Of a stretch of DNA of 64,000 nt, positions 10,537 through 18,857 are shown in pieces. A model generated the notes under the pieces. That model did no database searches, was not told the origin of the DNA, and saw nothing but the letters and a program-made list of their open reading frames with translations. The position numbers were made by a program, and so were the translations under genes. The DNA comes from Lachancea mirantina (lineage: Eukaryota > Ascomycota > Saccharomycetes > Saccharomycetales > Saccharomycetaceae). The DNA lies in NCBI GenBank assembly GCA_900074745.1, contig LT598469.1, forward strand, positions 930,001 through 994,000, written 5' to 3'. How positions within the stretch are numbered: position 1 is the first letter of the stretch; every line of letters starts with the position of its first letter.

Positions 10537-12369
10537 TCACCTTCTATAACTGGTATCGCTTGCTTGTCCGGGTTGAGGAGAGCCCCCAGAGTTATCAAGG
10601 AAAACCGGTTTTAAAATTTGCTCATCGAAGTTCGTGAACCATTGCGAATCTGCTTTGAAAATTGTGCCGAACGTGTCTCTTAGGTGTTGCCTATCGAGCG
10701 ATAGTCTTGATGTAGCCTGCGGAGCGGGTGAACTGCCCAAGGGCTCGCCGATGACCGGGGCTATATTTGGGGATAAAACCTCTGTGCTTGGATCTTCGTC
10801 TCTGTAGGCGACGATCGGGCTTGCATTCAAACTTACTGGCCTCGGCATTTCTATGTCGAACTCATCATCGCTATCGTCGTTTTCGTCGATACATCCTGTC
10901 TTGATCCCCAGCACATCTAGCATTCCTGCCGTAGTTCCTCCAAAAATAATGACAGTCAAGACAACAACAACTAACACTGTTGCCAGAAGGGTAAACTTAA
11001 ATTCACCCTGAAGTCCCATGGCCAAAGCAACACCAACAGCACCACGCAGGCCAGCCCAAAATGTCATCATTTGATATTGATAGGGAATTTCATCTGCAAT
11101 CGACATGCTGTTGGTGTTACTGACGCCCATTGATCTAAGAGTTTTCACTCTGTAAAGCCAATTGACGAAATTTGACAGGGGAAAAACGGCGCACCACCGC
11201 GCTACACAGATGGAGATCGCAGTTATGATTATGAGAAGAGGTTTGTAGACCAGTTCGACCTCTGTGAAAAGAGATAATCCAAGGTAAATGAAGATGAAGT
11301 TTTCCGATAACTGTGCCAAAAGTTGGAATATGTACTTGACCGTTATCTGAGTGCGCCTTGACATATTGAAGTAAGCGTAGTGCTTCAGCGTTATACCACA
11401 GAACAGAAGAGATACAATTCCCGACATATGGCATCCATTCGAAAAGAAGTAAGATTCGTAGGCAATCAATAGCACGAGACAGCTTTCGATGCGGGGGTAT
11501 CTTCTAATCAGGGTGTGCTTCAACAGTAACGCGACTAAAACTCCGATCATGACCCCAATGAGTAAGGAGACCGTGAAAGTCATCATGAAAAGCCCTGTAC
11601 CTTCGAAGAAAGAGGAAAACTTGGCTGGCTTACCATGGAATTTTTGACATGTTTCGAACATGACAATGGAAATTGCATCATTGAGCAGAGATTCGCCAAA
11701 AATGATGGTGTACAGTTTAGGATCCACCTTATAAGCGTTGAAAATGGATAAAATCGTTACCGGATCGGTGGCCGACAGCGTGGCGCCGACGGAAAGCGCG
11801 TCGACGAAAGAGATGTCGACGCCCTCGAGCCCCAACGCCGTCCAGATGTAAAGAATAACGCCCAAAACGACGGCCGAGATGAAAGTGCCCGGAATTGCGA
11901 ACGTCAGAATGGATACGATGTTGTTGAAGAAGTTGACTTGGTTGAGCTCGTAGCCCGAGTTCAGGATGATTGGCGGCAGAAGCACGTTGAAGAAGTAGGA
12001 GGAATTGAAGGTCACGGTGTCCTGGATGTAGTGGCCAGGCGTGAGCCGAATTATGAGCCCCACGACCATGCCGTAGAAAATAGAAAGCACCGTCTCGTGA
12101 ACGGCCCTAATGCGTCGCTGTGCCAGTGTGTAACTGGACCACAGAGCCGATATTAGCAAGAATAACAATATGAACAGCGCCCATGAGGAAAATATCTCTT
12201 CCATGACCGGATTGACATCGTCATCTGGTTCCGATCCCACCGGAGGGTTCCCTGAATCTGGAGAACCTGGCGAAGGTAGCAGGTCATCGTCGTCGCCATT
12301 GGTGGCTTTTTGGGCCAAACTGACGACGCCTCGTAGCAAGAGCAACACCACAAATTTTGTCGAAACCAT
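10537..12369 (-). CDS. NHX1: Nhx1 endosomal Na+(K+)/H+ exchanger
   Basis: This is a 610-residue member of the CPA1/NHE exchangers of the late endosome (NHE6/9-like). The frame is open further upstream, but the first ATG is at 12369 and gives a cleavable hydrophobic N-terminus (MVSTKFVVLLLLRGVVSLAQ), as in S. cerevisiae. The acidic DDDD segment after it is also shared. About a dozen membrane helices follow. The inhibitor-site motif FFNVLLPPIIL is at residues 126-136, ATDPVT (Asp 202) and ESLLND (Asp 231) are the ion-binding motifs, and GLRGAVGVALA comes later. The hydrophilic tail ends in the conserved DSQWFTNFDEQILKPVFLD. It exchanges cytosolic cations for lumenal protons and controls endosomal pH. 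In S. cerevisiae it is next to TOM1 (YDR456W/YDR457W); here RAD52 and NDC1 lie between them, the expected unduplicated order. Confidence 0.97.
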   Translation of the reverse strand: MVSTKFVVLLLLRGVVSLAQKATNGDDDDLLPSPGSPDSGNPPVGSEPDDDVNPVMEEIFSSWALFILLFLLISALWSSYTLAQRRIRAVHETVLSIFYGMVVGLIIRLTPGHYIQDTVTFNSSYFFNVLLPPIILNSGYELNQVNFFNNIVSILTFAIPGTFISAVVLGVILYIWTALGLEGVDISFVDALSVGATLSATDPVTILSIFNAYKVDPKLYTIIFGESLLNDAISIVMFETCQKFHGKPAKFSSFFEGTGLFMMTFTVSLLIGVMIGVLVALLLKHTLIRRYPRIESCLVLLIAYESYFFSNGCHMSGIVSLLFCGITLKHYAYFNMSRRTQITVKYIFQLLAQLSENFIFIYLGLSLFTEVELVYKPLLIIITAISICVARWCAVFPLSNFVNWLYRVKTLRSMGVSNTNSMSIADEIPYQYQMMTFWAGLRGAVGVALAMGLQGEFKFTLLATVLVVVVLTVIIFGGTTAGMLDVLGIKTGCIDENDDSDDEFDIEMPRPVSLNASPIVAYRDEDPSTEVLSPNIAPVIGEPLGSSPAPQATSRLSLDRQHLRDTFGTIFKADSQWFTNFDEQILKPVFLDNSGGSPQPGQASDTSYRR

Positions 12370-13113
12370 GAAACTTGAGTTTGATGGTCCTACGCCAGCC
12401 AATACGCTCTTTGGTGAATATTACTTAGGAGTGGTGTCCAATTATCCGGGGCGTTGATCGTGATCAAGGATCGACGTTGTTGAGTTTGTCGTCAGGAACG
12501 ACTTGTCGGGTGCCTTGCCACTTACCAAATATATCTAATCGAAAGCGAAGAGCAACCGACCTGACACAGAAGTCCTGTGTGGCGTTCCATGATGTATGAT
12601 TGGGGACGTGGACCGTTGCACCAATTGCTTACCCCGGTAGCGAGCTCTTTTGATTTTCTTTATTCCTTGGCTTGTAAGTAAAGGTCGGTGCCCGTATTGT
12701 GACATGGGTATTCTCGTTTTCAAGAGCAAGCCTTGGAAATTCAATTAAGCAGACTCCATGTCTCGAGCGATTTACGTAGGAACTGAAGCTGGTATCGCAA
12801 GTTGGGCATACTTCTACAGTAGAGTTGCACAATTTCTAGGTTTTTGGTCTTCGGATTAAGCATGTAAAGAACCTGGAGAACCTGAAAAACCGAAGACAAC
12901 GCCGCTTGGTAGAGAAAAATCTAAGGAGCTAAGCTCCCCACCCCCTGCCTAATTGCGCCGAGACGTGGGTATTGCACGAGCGACACGACGCGAAACCTAT
13001 GATCATCACGCTGTTTCGCGTTAGCTGGATATGAAAAATTTTGACTTTTGAAAAATTTGGCGATGACCCCATTCGAACGCTCATCACTCGAAAGCTCCCT
13101 TACACGGCCAAGC
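12370..13113. other. Divergent intergenic region NHX1 / GUK1
   Basis: These 744 bp separate two divergently transcribed genes and must contain both promoters. I find only short frames with non-ATG starts or no conserved content, no RNA gene and no repeat. An in-frame ATG at 13063 would extend GUK1 by 17 residues. Confidence 0.5.
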
Positions 13114-13674
13114 ATGCCTCGTCCAATCGTTTTCTCCGGTCCCAGCGGTGCTGGGAAGTCGACGCTTTTGAAAAAGCTGTTCAAAGAGTTCCCTGGCAAG
13201 TTTGGGTTTTCCGTGTCATCGACAACGCGGAGTCCTAGACAGGGCGAGATCGACGGAAAGGACTACAATTTCGTCACAGTCGAAGAGTTCCAGAAGATGA
13301 TCCGCGAGAACAAGTTTGTCGAGTGGGCGCAGTTCTCTGGCAACTACTACGGCACTACGATCGCGTCGGTGAAGCAGGTGAGCGATGCGGGTAAGTGGTG
13401 TATCTTGGACATCGACATGCAAGGTGTCAAGTCCGTCAAGCAGACGGACTTGAACGCGCGTTACGTATTCATCGCACCACCTTCCGTCAACGCTCTGCGC
13501 GAGAGACTAACCGGTAGAGGCACCGAGACCGAGAGCTCGTTGGCCAAGAGACTTGCGGCCGCCGCCGCAGAGCTCGAGTATGCCGAGACCGGTGCCCACG
13601 ACAAGACTATCGTCAACGACGACCTCGACAAAGCCTACGGCGAGCTCAAGAGCTTTGTTTTCGAAGAACAATAG
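13114..13674 (+). CDS. GUK1: Guanylate kinase
   Basis: Guk1 phosphorylates GMP to GDP with ATP in the cytosol, supplying GTP and also GDP-mannose synthesis. The protein has 186 residues from ATG 13114 (S. cerevisiae 187). The P-loop GPSGAGKS is at residues 9-16, and GMP-site segments [11 protein letters not shown] and [10 protein letters not shown] follow. The core also shows SGNYYGT and DIDMQGV, and the C-terminus keeps [19 protein letters not shown]. The open frame extends upstream to an in-frame ATG at 13063 ([17 protein letters not shown]), but the family length and the direct fit of [12 protein letters not shown] to MSRPIVISGPSG favour 13114. The codon use is biased towards preferred yeast codons. 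The orthologue in S. cerevisiae is YDR454C. Confidence 0.97.
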   Translation: MPRPIVFSGPSGAGKSTLLKKLFKEFPGKFGFSVSSTTRSPRQGEIDGKDYNFVTVEEFQKMIRENKFVEWAQFSGNYYGTTIASVKQVSDAGKWCILDIDMQGVKSVKQTDLNARYVFIAPPSVNALRERLTGRGTETESSLAKRLAAAAAELEYAETGAHDKTIVNDDLDKAYGELKSFVFEEQ

Positions 13675-14572
13675 ATAAGCATACGTACGGAGTGCAGATG
13701 AACTCACTGGCTGTTAAACATACATGCACTCGGAAGACAAACAAAATCCTACTCAAAGGGCTGGTGGGCGACGTAGATACATTCTGGCTTATCGAGGCAG
13801 AGTACATTAGTACGCACAGGCATACGCTATTCCTGGAAGGTGTTTACTTTGCGGTGTTACAACTTCCGGGTCACGTGACCGTCGTGACAGAATGGATTAA
13901 ACGAAGACCTACCCGGTGAGTAGAAGGCCAACGAACGTGGCGGACGAGTTTCAGATATTCAGGGACTTCTTCAACTCCGTTTTGCGCTGTTCTCATACCT
14001 CAGCGTGTCAGAAAAAGACCAGCCCAATCCAACCGGAAGAAGATTTTCAAGCATAGTAGCACTAGGGGTCCGGAAGCTCGGCTGCAACCGGCTGGACTGT
14101 CTATACAGTTCCGTTTGAGCGTTCCTTGCGTAGGCGTATGTTTTTGTGTTCCTTGAGCCAGAATCGTAGAGGCAATCCTCCAAGCGTTTCCCGTATTAAG
14201 TGACTCGACATGAACGAGGACATTGGTCACGTGGCATAATCACCCTCTCCCCCTGCCCTCCAAGCGCGAGTCGTTCCCTATCGGTCACGTAATTTATCCT
14301 ACCAACCTTGCTCTTGAGATCGCATGACTCTCGTGGAAAGCATTCTCGCTTGCGCTTCCGAACGGAAGTCGCCGGACTTTTGTCTGACATAAGCAAGTTA
14401 CGGGTAGGGTCATTGCATACGTAACACCGATAAAGAACGCTTTGACTCCGGGACCCTACCCAGCCTTGACTTCGCATATATCGACTCAACAGCAGGGAAA
14501 CAAGTCCGTCGGAAAGACGCCGACTGTGGTTCAGTGACGACCAGAACCATCAACAACCAGAACTTCAGCAAA
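13675..14572. other. Intergenic region GUK1 / RCF1 with Cbf1-type and CCAAT boxes
   Basis: This 898 bp stretch has no convincing gene; the short frames in it lack family resemblance. It contains a perfect palindrome GTCACGTGAC at 13870-13879, a second GTCACGTG at 14226-14233 that overlaps a reversed CCAAT box (ATTGG, 14222-14226), and a variant GTCACGTA at 14284-14291. CACGTG with RTCAC context is the Cbf1 site, and CCAAT boxes bind the Hap2/3/4/5 respiratory activator. Since RCF1 downstream is a respiratory-chain factor, Hap/Cbf1 control is plausible but not shown. Confidence 0.5.
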
Positions 14573-15049
14573 ATGTCACATCTGCCATCCAGCTTTGATG
14601 ATCCCAACGCAGACCTCGAAGGTTTGCCCTTTTTGCAAAAAATCAAGTACCACATCAAACAGCAGCCATTGGTGCCCCTGGGCACGCTGCTGACGACCGG
14701 CGCCGTGATACTCGCCGCCAAGAACGTCAGAAGCGGTAACAAGCGCAGGGCCCAAAACTATTTTCGTTGGCGTGTCGGGCTCCAGGGTCTCACGCTGGTA
14801 GCTCTTGTTGCAGGAAGCTTTATCTACGGCACGAACAAGAAAGAGCAGAAAACCAAAGAGGATCAATTGCGCGAAAAGGCGAAGCTAAGAGAGCAATTGT
14901 GGATCCAGGAACTGGAGACCAGAGACCAGGAGACGCAGATGCGCAAGAAACGGGCCCAGATTGCAAAGCTCAAGACCCAGGAAATGACCGAGGAAGCTTC
15001 CAGACTGGAGGAAGAACTCAAGGCCTTACAGGCTAAGTTTCGCAAGTAA
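14573..15049 (+). CDS. RCF1: Respiratory supercomplex factor 1 (HIG1 domain)
   Basis: The protein has 158 residues from ATG 14573 (S. cerevisiae 159). The frame continues upstream only to a GTG, so the ATG of [10 protein letters not shown] is chosen; it aligns with MSRMPSSFD. Residues about 25-95 form the HIG1 domain: two membrane helices around [20 protein letters not shown] and [18 protein letters not shown], linked by the conserved basic loop [11 protein letters not shown]. The remaining third is a highly charged coiled coil ([20 protein letters not shown]). Rcf1 sits in the mitochondrial inner membrane and helps assemble and stabilise complex III-IV supercomplexes. Neighbour order with NDC1 and USA1 matches YML031W-YML029W. 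Confidence 0.95.
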   Translation: MSHLPSSFDDPNADLEGLPFLQKIKYHIKQQPLVPLGTLLTTGAVILAAKNVRSGNKRRAQNYFRWRVGLQGLTLVALVAGSFIYGTNKKEQKTKEDQLREKAKLREQLWIQELETRDQETQMRKKRAQIAKLKTQEMTEEASRLEEELKALQAKFRK

Positions 15050-15297
15050 ATAGAGCTACAAGGACCCGCTCCCCACGCACCACCGGGGGAACTTCGCTTG
15101 TGTATAGGTGGAGACGGTTACCGAGTAAGCGAGCCTCTGAGGTGACGAAGTTGTAAGAACCGTATGTTATGATGTAAAGTATTGATTCAAGAATCTATAG
15201 AAAAGGGCTCTGGATCAAGGAAACTACGGGGAGAATTAGTAGTACCGGTAGCAGCGCTAACGTTGGATTTTGGGAGAGCCTAAGTTGCTTATCTGAG

Positions 15298-17745
15298 ATG
15301 CAATATCTGGCTACGTCTGCGCTCAGTGTCAGCATATGGTCGTCGGATGCGAACCTGGCCGAGTCACGGTTGCTCGTGAGGGCACATGCGAAAGCCACGG
15401 TGGCGCGTCTTTTGCTGTACATTCATGAGACCTTGAGGCAAAGGGCAGTTGTAGGATTGGGTTCTGTGCATGATTACGAGTTGCACTACAAATTTGGGCC
15501 ACTACCGCCTAGCGCATCGCTCGTGAGCATCGATACCAGCGGTGTCAGTCCTTTGAGACTGCGGCTTGAAAAAAAACCCCCACAAAACACTGTGGTAGAG
15601 GCCGGGACCTTGGATTTGGACGCTTTAACGACGACGAACGTGGAGTTCCAACTGAACGTGCTGTCGACAGAAAAAATTCTTTCTCACGTCGAGCGAGGGG
15701 TTCCACTGTCGTCCACTCTTTCTAAATTGCGAGATACTGCGCTACAACTCGTGAATGAGTACGAAAATACCGCACTCAAGAACATATGCGGTGTCAAAGA
15801 TCACACGGGAGACGATTTTGTTGGCTTCAACGTGGCTGGAAAGTCCCAACCGATGACGTTGTCGCCCGGAAGCGACTCGGATGACCTTAAGCTGTGCGAT
15901 ATACTGGGCATTGATTTTGCACCAAACGATGTGGATCACTGTACGTTAATGTTCAAGTTGAAACATGATCAAAACCTCGAAAACGCGGTCAGCATTGAAT
16001 TTGTCTCGGATGTTACGCTCAGTATGAACAAAATGGTCGTTACAGCCGACACCACTGTCCTAGAAGTCAAAGAGTTTATCTGTTCAGTATACGCACATGC
16101 GCTGAGACTTGCACCTTACGACGTGAAACTGATTTACAAGGGCCAGCTTTTACATGAAAACAATTACGCGGGAAGTCCTTCCAAGGTGCTTGAATACATT
16201 TCCGACAGTCGCAATGCTAAAGTACACGTGCAGGTCAGTCAAGATTACAACGAACCGGGGCCTGGATTTTGGAGCGAACTTTTCAGCAACAGCGATCGCT
16301 TCTCCTTCGCAGAGGCGCGTGGTGGACAAGGCGGCAGTTTTGCGTCCAGACGAGGCAGCGACCCACCACGTTCGCATAATCAACCAACCCTTACGGGCTC
16401 TACCGAAACGTCAGGGTTTGAAAGAGCAACGGGGATACGTTCGCGCGAAACGGGAAAGCAGACGGAGTATATGACTACTTCGGGGCGGCAAATAGAGCGC
16501 ACAGGCGAGACATATGAAAAGGTGATGGTGTCCGGTCGCGAATACTTTATTCAAGCGCACAATTTCAAACTTGGCGGAAACGTCCTCGACATATGCGGTA
16601 AACGGATTTTCTTCTCTGACGAGGACTCTCGAGTAGACGAGAACGCACTATATCTTTCACCTCGAGCTATGGCAGAACTCGAACTCCGATTAGGATGCCT
16701 TCTGGTGAGGCCTCAAAGGGGGATTGGGCTGGCTCCAACACCTACTCTGCATACAGACGACGTATTACCCGCCGTTGACCTAGAGGAAGAGAGATTTGCG
16801 CGCGTCAAATCTTGGATTGAAACGATTATGAAAACCATATATTTGATGCTCAGAAATTCTGTGCTTCCTTTCATCATTTTTCTGCAAATCGCCAACTTCA
16901 TACCGACGGGCTACATAATATGCGGAGTACTTTTGATTCTCGGGAGAGCTCTTTGGAGTAGCACTGAGATATGGGAGTCGTGGCGCGAGTTACTCGCAAA
17001 CAGTAATGCGCGCGTCCTACTTACTGATTCCGAAGCCCGACAGTTAGAATTTGCCTTGAGGGAGAGGTTAAATCGAGAATTTTACGCAACCTTAAAGGAC
17101 GCGCTAGCTGTCAAAGAAGTCTTGATGCAGAGGTTGCAGACGATCGGGATCCTGCGCCACGCAATAGCGTCAGAATTTGGTCTGGAGCTCAGCGAGTCTC
17201 TCCCGATCTTTGTGCCGCAGTTGCTGGAAAGATGCGCAAGCTCTGAGTTCAACGACATACGTGCAGAGTTGCTGGACCGCCTTTTCGAACCTTTGAGGAC
17301 CCAAACGCTACGCAATTTGCGCAATTTGCACGCACTCTCCGATCCAGAAACTGAGTTTTTGACTTATTTGAGAGACTATCTGCGTCAGCAATCAACCACA
17401 CCATGGTACAAACCCGTGTTTTTTGCCCGCATGATCCGTGTGCCCTGGCGAAGAGTCTCTGATTTCTATAACGGGGGTCTCATGCGACGTGTTGTAACGG
17501 ATCCACGCTGCGACGGCGTGTTACTAGGGCTGCTCAAGAATTTTGTTCTCTTCTTTCTACTATTCTGGCCAAGCTTCCAAACTCAATTCGAGGACATCAT
17601 GGCCCGGCGACTGTTCGATCGTCACCGTGCCGACGAGTCGAGAAATTCACACGTCGGTCAGGAGCTAGATCAAACTAACGACCAAGATTTGCCCCATGAC
17701 GCTGCTGACGTTTTACCTGAGGCCAGAGAACTATTACAAGAATAA
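15298..17745 (+). CDS. USA1: Usa1, scaffold of the Hrd1 ER-associated degradation ligase
   Basis: The protein has 815 residues (S. cerevisiae 838). A ubiquitin-like domain lies near residues 229-310 (hydrophobic strands around SIEFVSDVTL, then VKLIYKGQLL). A paired membrane segment is at about 513-553 (LRNSVLPFIIFLQIANFIP and TGYIICGVLLILG), with another hydrophobic stretch near 744-760. Usa1 links Hrd1 to Der1 in the ER membrane, promotes Hrd1 oligomerisation and is the yeast counterpart of HERP. Sequence conservation of this family is low outside the membrane part, so identity rests on domain order, length and position between RCF1 and TSA1, as YML029W. Codon use is ordinary, in contrast to the highly biased TSA1 next door. 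Confidence 0.88.
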   Translation: MQYLATSALSVSIWSSDANLAESRLLVRAHAKATVARLLLYIHETLRQRAVVGLGSVHDYELHYKFGPLPPSASLVSIDTSGVSPLRLRLEKKPPQNTVVEAGTLDLDALTTTNVEFQLNVLSTEKILSHVERGVPLSSTLSKLRDTALQLVNEYENTALKNICGVKDHTGDDFVGFNVAGKSQPMTLSPGSDSDDLKLCDILGIDFAPNDVDHCTLMFKLKHDQNLENAVSIEFVSDVTLSMNKMVVTADTTVLEVKEFICSVYAHALRLAPYDVKLIYKGQLLHENNYAGSPSKVLEYISDSRNAKVHVQVSQDYNEPGPGFWSELFSNSDRFSFAEARGGQGGSFASRRGSDPPRSHNQPTLTGSTETSGFERATGIRSRETGKQTEYMTTSGRQIERTGETYEKVMVSGREYFIQAHNFKLGGNVLDICGKRIFFSDEDSRVDENALYLSPRAMAELELRLGCLLVRPQRGIGLAPTPTLHTDDVLPAVDLEEERFARVKSWIETIMKTIYLMLRNSVLPFIIFLQIANFIPTGYIICGVLLILGRALWSSTEIWESWRELLANSNARVLLTDSEARQLEFALRERLNREFYATLKDALAVKEVLMQRLQTIGILRHAIASEFGLELSESLPIFVPQLLERCASSEFNDIRAELLDRLFEPLRTQTLRNLRNLHALSDPETEFLTYLRDYLRQQSTTPWYKPVFFARMIRVPWRRVSDFYNGGLMRRVVTDPRCDGVLLGLLKNFVLFFLLFWPSFQTQFEDIMARRLFDRHRADESRNSHVGQELDQTNDQDLPHDAADVLPEARELLQE

Positions 17746-17956
17746 GCAATTCCGAACTTTCACCTTATTTATGCATGTACTTAGGATCTAAACACTGTAA
17801 CTAAACGATTTAGAGGCAGAATAATTGTAGGTGGTTTTGTCAGGTTGCGACTGTTCTAGATCGGTTTCACAGCTTTATTGATCCAGATCCAAGCCGCCGC
17901 TAGTAAGTAAGCATTATCACTTTGTAAGGGGTTATGGGCCAGAACGTTTACGGGTC

Positions 17957-18014
17957 TGACTAATGAGTGCGGGTAACCTCGTTCCAAGGTATTCTGAATG
18001 AAAAGGTATAAAAG
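17957..18014 (+). promoter_or_regulatory. TSA1 promoter: Yap1-type site and TATA box
   Basis: TGACTAA at 17957-17963 is the reverse complement of TTAGTCA, a Yap1 response element found at S. cerevisiae oxidative-stress genes. A TATA box, TATAAAAG, is at 18007-18014, about 100 bp upstream of the TSA1 start, and is followed by an A/C-rich leader typical of highly expressed yeast genes. The roles are inferred from motif and position. Confidence 0.55.
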
Positions 18015-18109
18015 GGTTGAGCTACGAGACCTAACAGATCAGTTCAGAACCTTAAATACCAAGATCCCCAGTCTATCAACACACTCAATTATACACATAC
18101 ACATCAGAA

Positions 18110-18700
18110 ATGGTTGCTCAAGTCCAAAAACCAGCTCCAACTTTCAAGAAAACCGCCGTCATTGACGGTGTCTTCGACGAAGTCTCGTTGGACAAATACA
18201 AGGGCAAGTACGTTGTTCTAGCGTTCATTCCTTTGGCTTTCACTTTCGTTTGCCCAACTGAGATCATTGCTTTCTCTGAGGCTGCCAAGCAGTTCGAGAA
18301 GATCGGTGCTCAAGTTTTGTTCGCCTCCACTGACTCCGAGTACTCCTTGTTGGCATGGACCAACGTTGCCAGAAAGGACGGTGGTTTGGGTCCTGTGGAC
18401 ATCCCATTGGTTGCCGACACTAACCACTCTCTATCTAAAGACTACGGTGTTTTGATCGAGGAGGCCGGTGTCGCTTTGAGAGGTTTGTTCGTCATCGACC
18501 CTCAAGGTATCGTGAGACACATCACCATCAACGACTTGCCAGTCGGTAGAAATGTTCAAGAAGCCTTGAGAATCGTCGAGGGTTTCCAATGGACTGACAA
18601 GAACGGTACTGTATTGCCATGCAACTGGACCCCAGGTTCTGCCACCATCAAGCCGGATGTTGAAGGTTCCAAGGAATATTTCTCCGCTGCCAACAAATAA
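18110..18700 (+). CDS. TSA1: 2-Cys peroxiredoxin Tsa1
   Basis: This thioredoxin peroxidase reduces H2O2 and organic peroxides in the cytosol and acts as a chaperone when hyperoxidised. It has 196 residues, the same length as S. cerevisiae Tsa1. The peroxidatic cysteine is Cys48 in FTFVCPTEI and the resolving cysteine is Cys171 in VLPCNWTPG. The GGLG motif and the C-terminal KEYFSAANK tail (YF motif) mark the hyperoxidation-sensitive eukaryotic type. Codon use is extremely biased (TTG, GGT, AGA, GTT/GTC), which points to very high expression. It is the single counterpart of the pair TSA1 (YML028W) and TSA2 (YDR453C). Confidence 0.99.
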   Translation: MVAQVQKPAPTFKKTAVIDGVFDEVSLDKYKGKYVVLAFIPLAFTFVCPTEIIAFSEAAKQFEKIGAQVLFASTDSEYSLLAWTNVARKDGGLGPVDIPLVADTNHSLSKDYGVLIEEAGVALRGLFVIDPQGIVRHITINDLPVGRNVQEALRIVEGFQWTDKNGTVLPCNWTPGSATIKPDVEGSKEYFSAANK

Positions 18701-18857
18701 GTTGAATAAACATGACAATTAGTTCGGCACATTTATATGCCTCTGTGTGTATATATTGTGTATGCTGCAGGGTTATCTATCCGTGGATAAACCTTGTGAG
18801 TTGATTTTAATGCTACGCAATTATGTCTTACGAAATTCGGCTCCCAAACGCGTAAAT

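Noticed and set aside
13692-13919. 75-codon frame downstream of GUK1
   Set aside because: It has no homology and lies across the Cbf1-type palindrome in a clearly intergenic region.
13870-14160. Possible point centromere: GTCACGTGAC (CDEI-like) followed by TGTTTTTGTGTTCC (CDEIII-like) near 14139
   Set aside because: The CDEIII candidate has CCT where the essential CCG is needed, and the sequence between is not AT-rich and is too long for CDEII.
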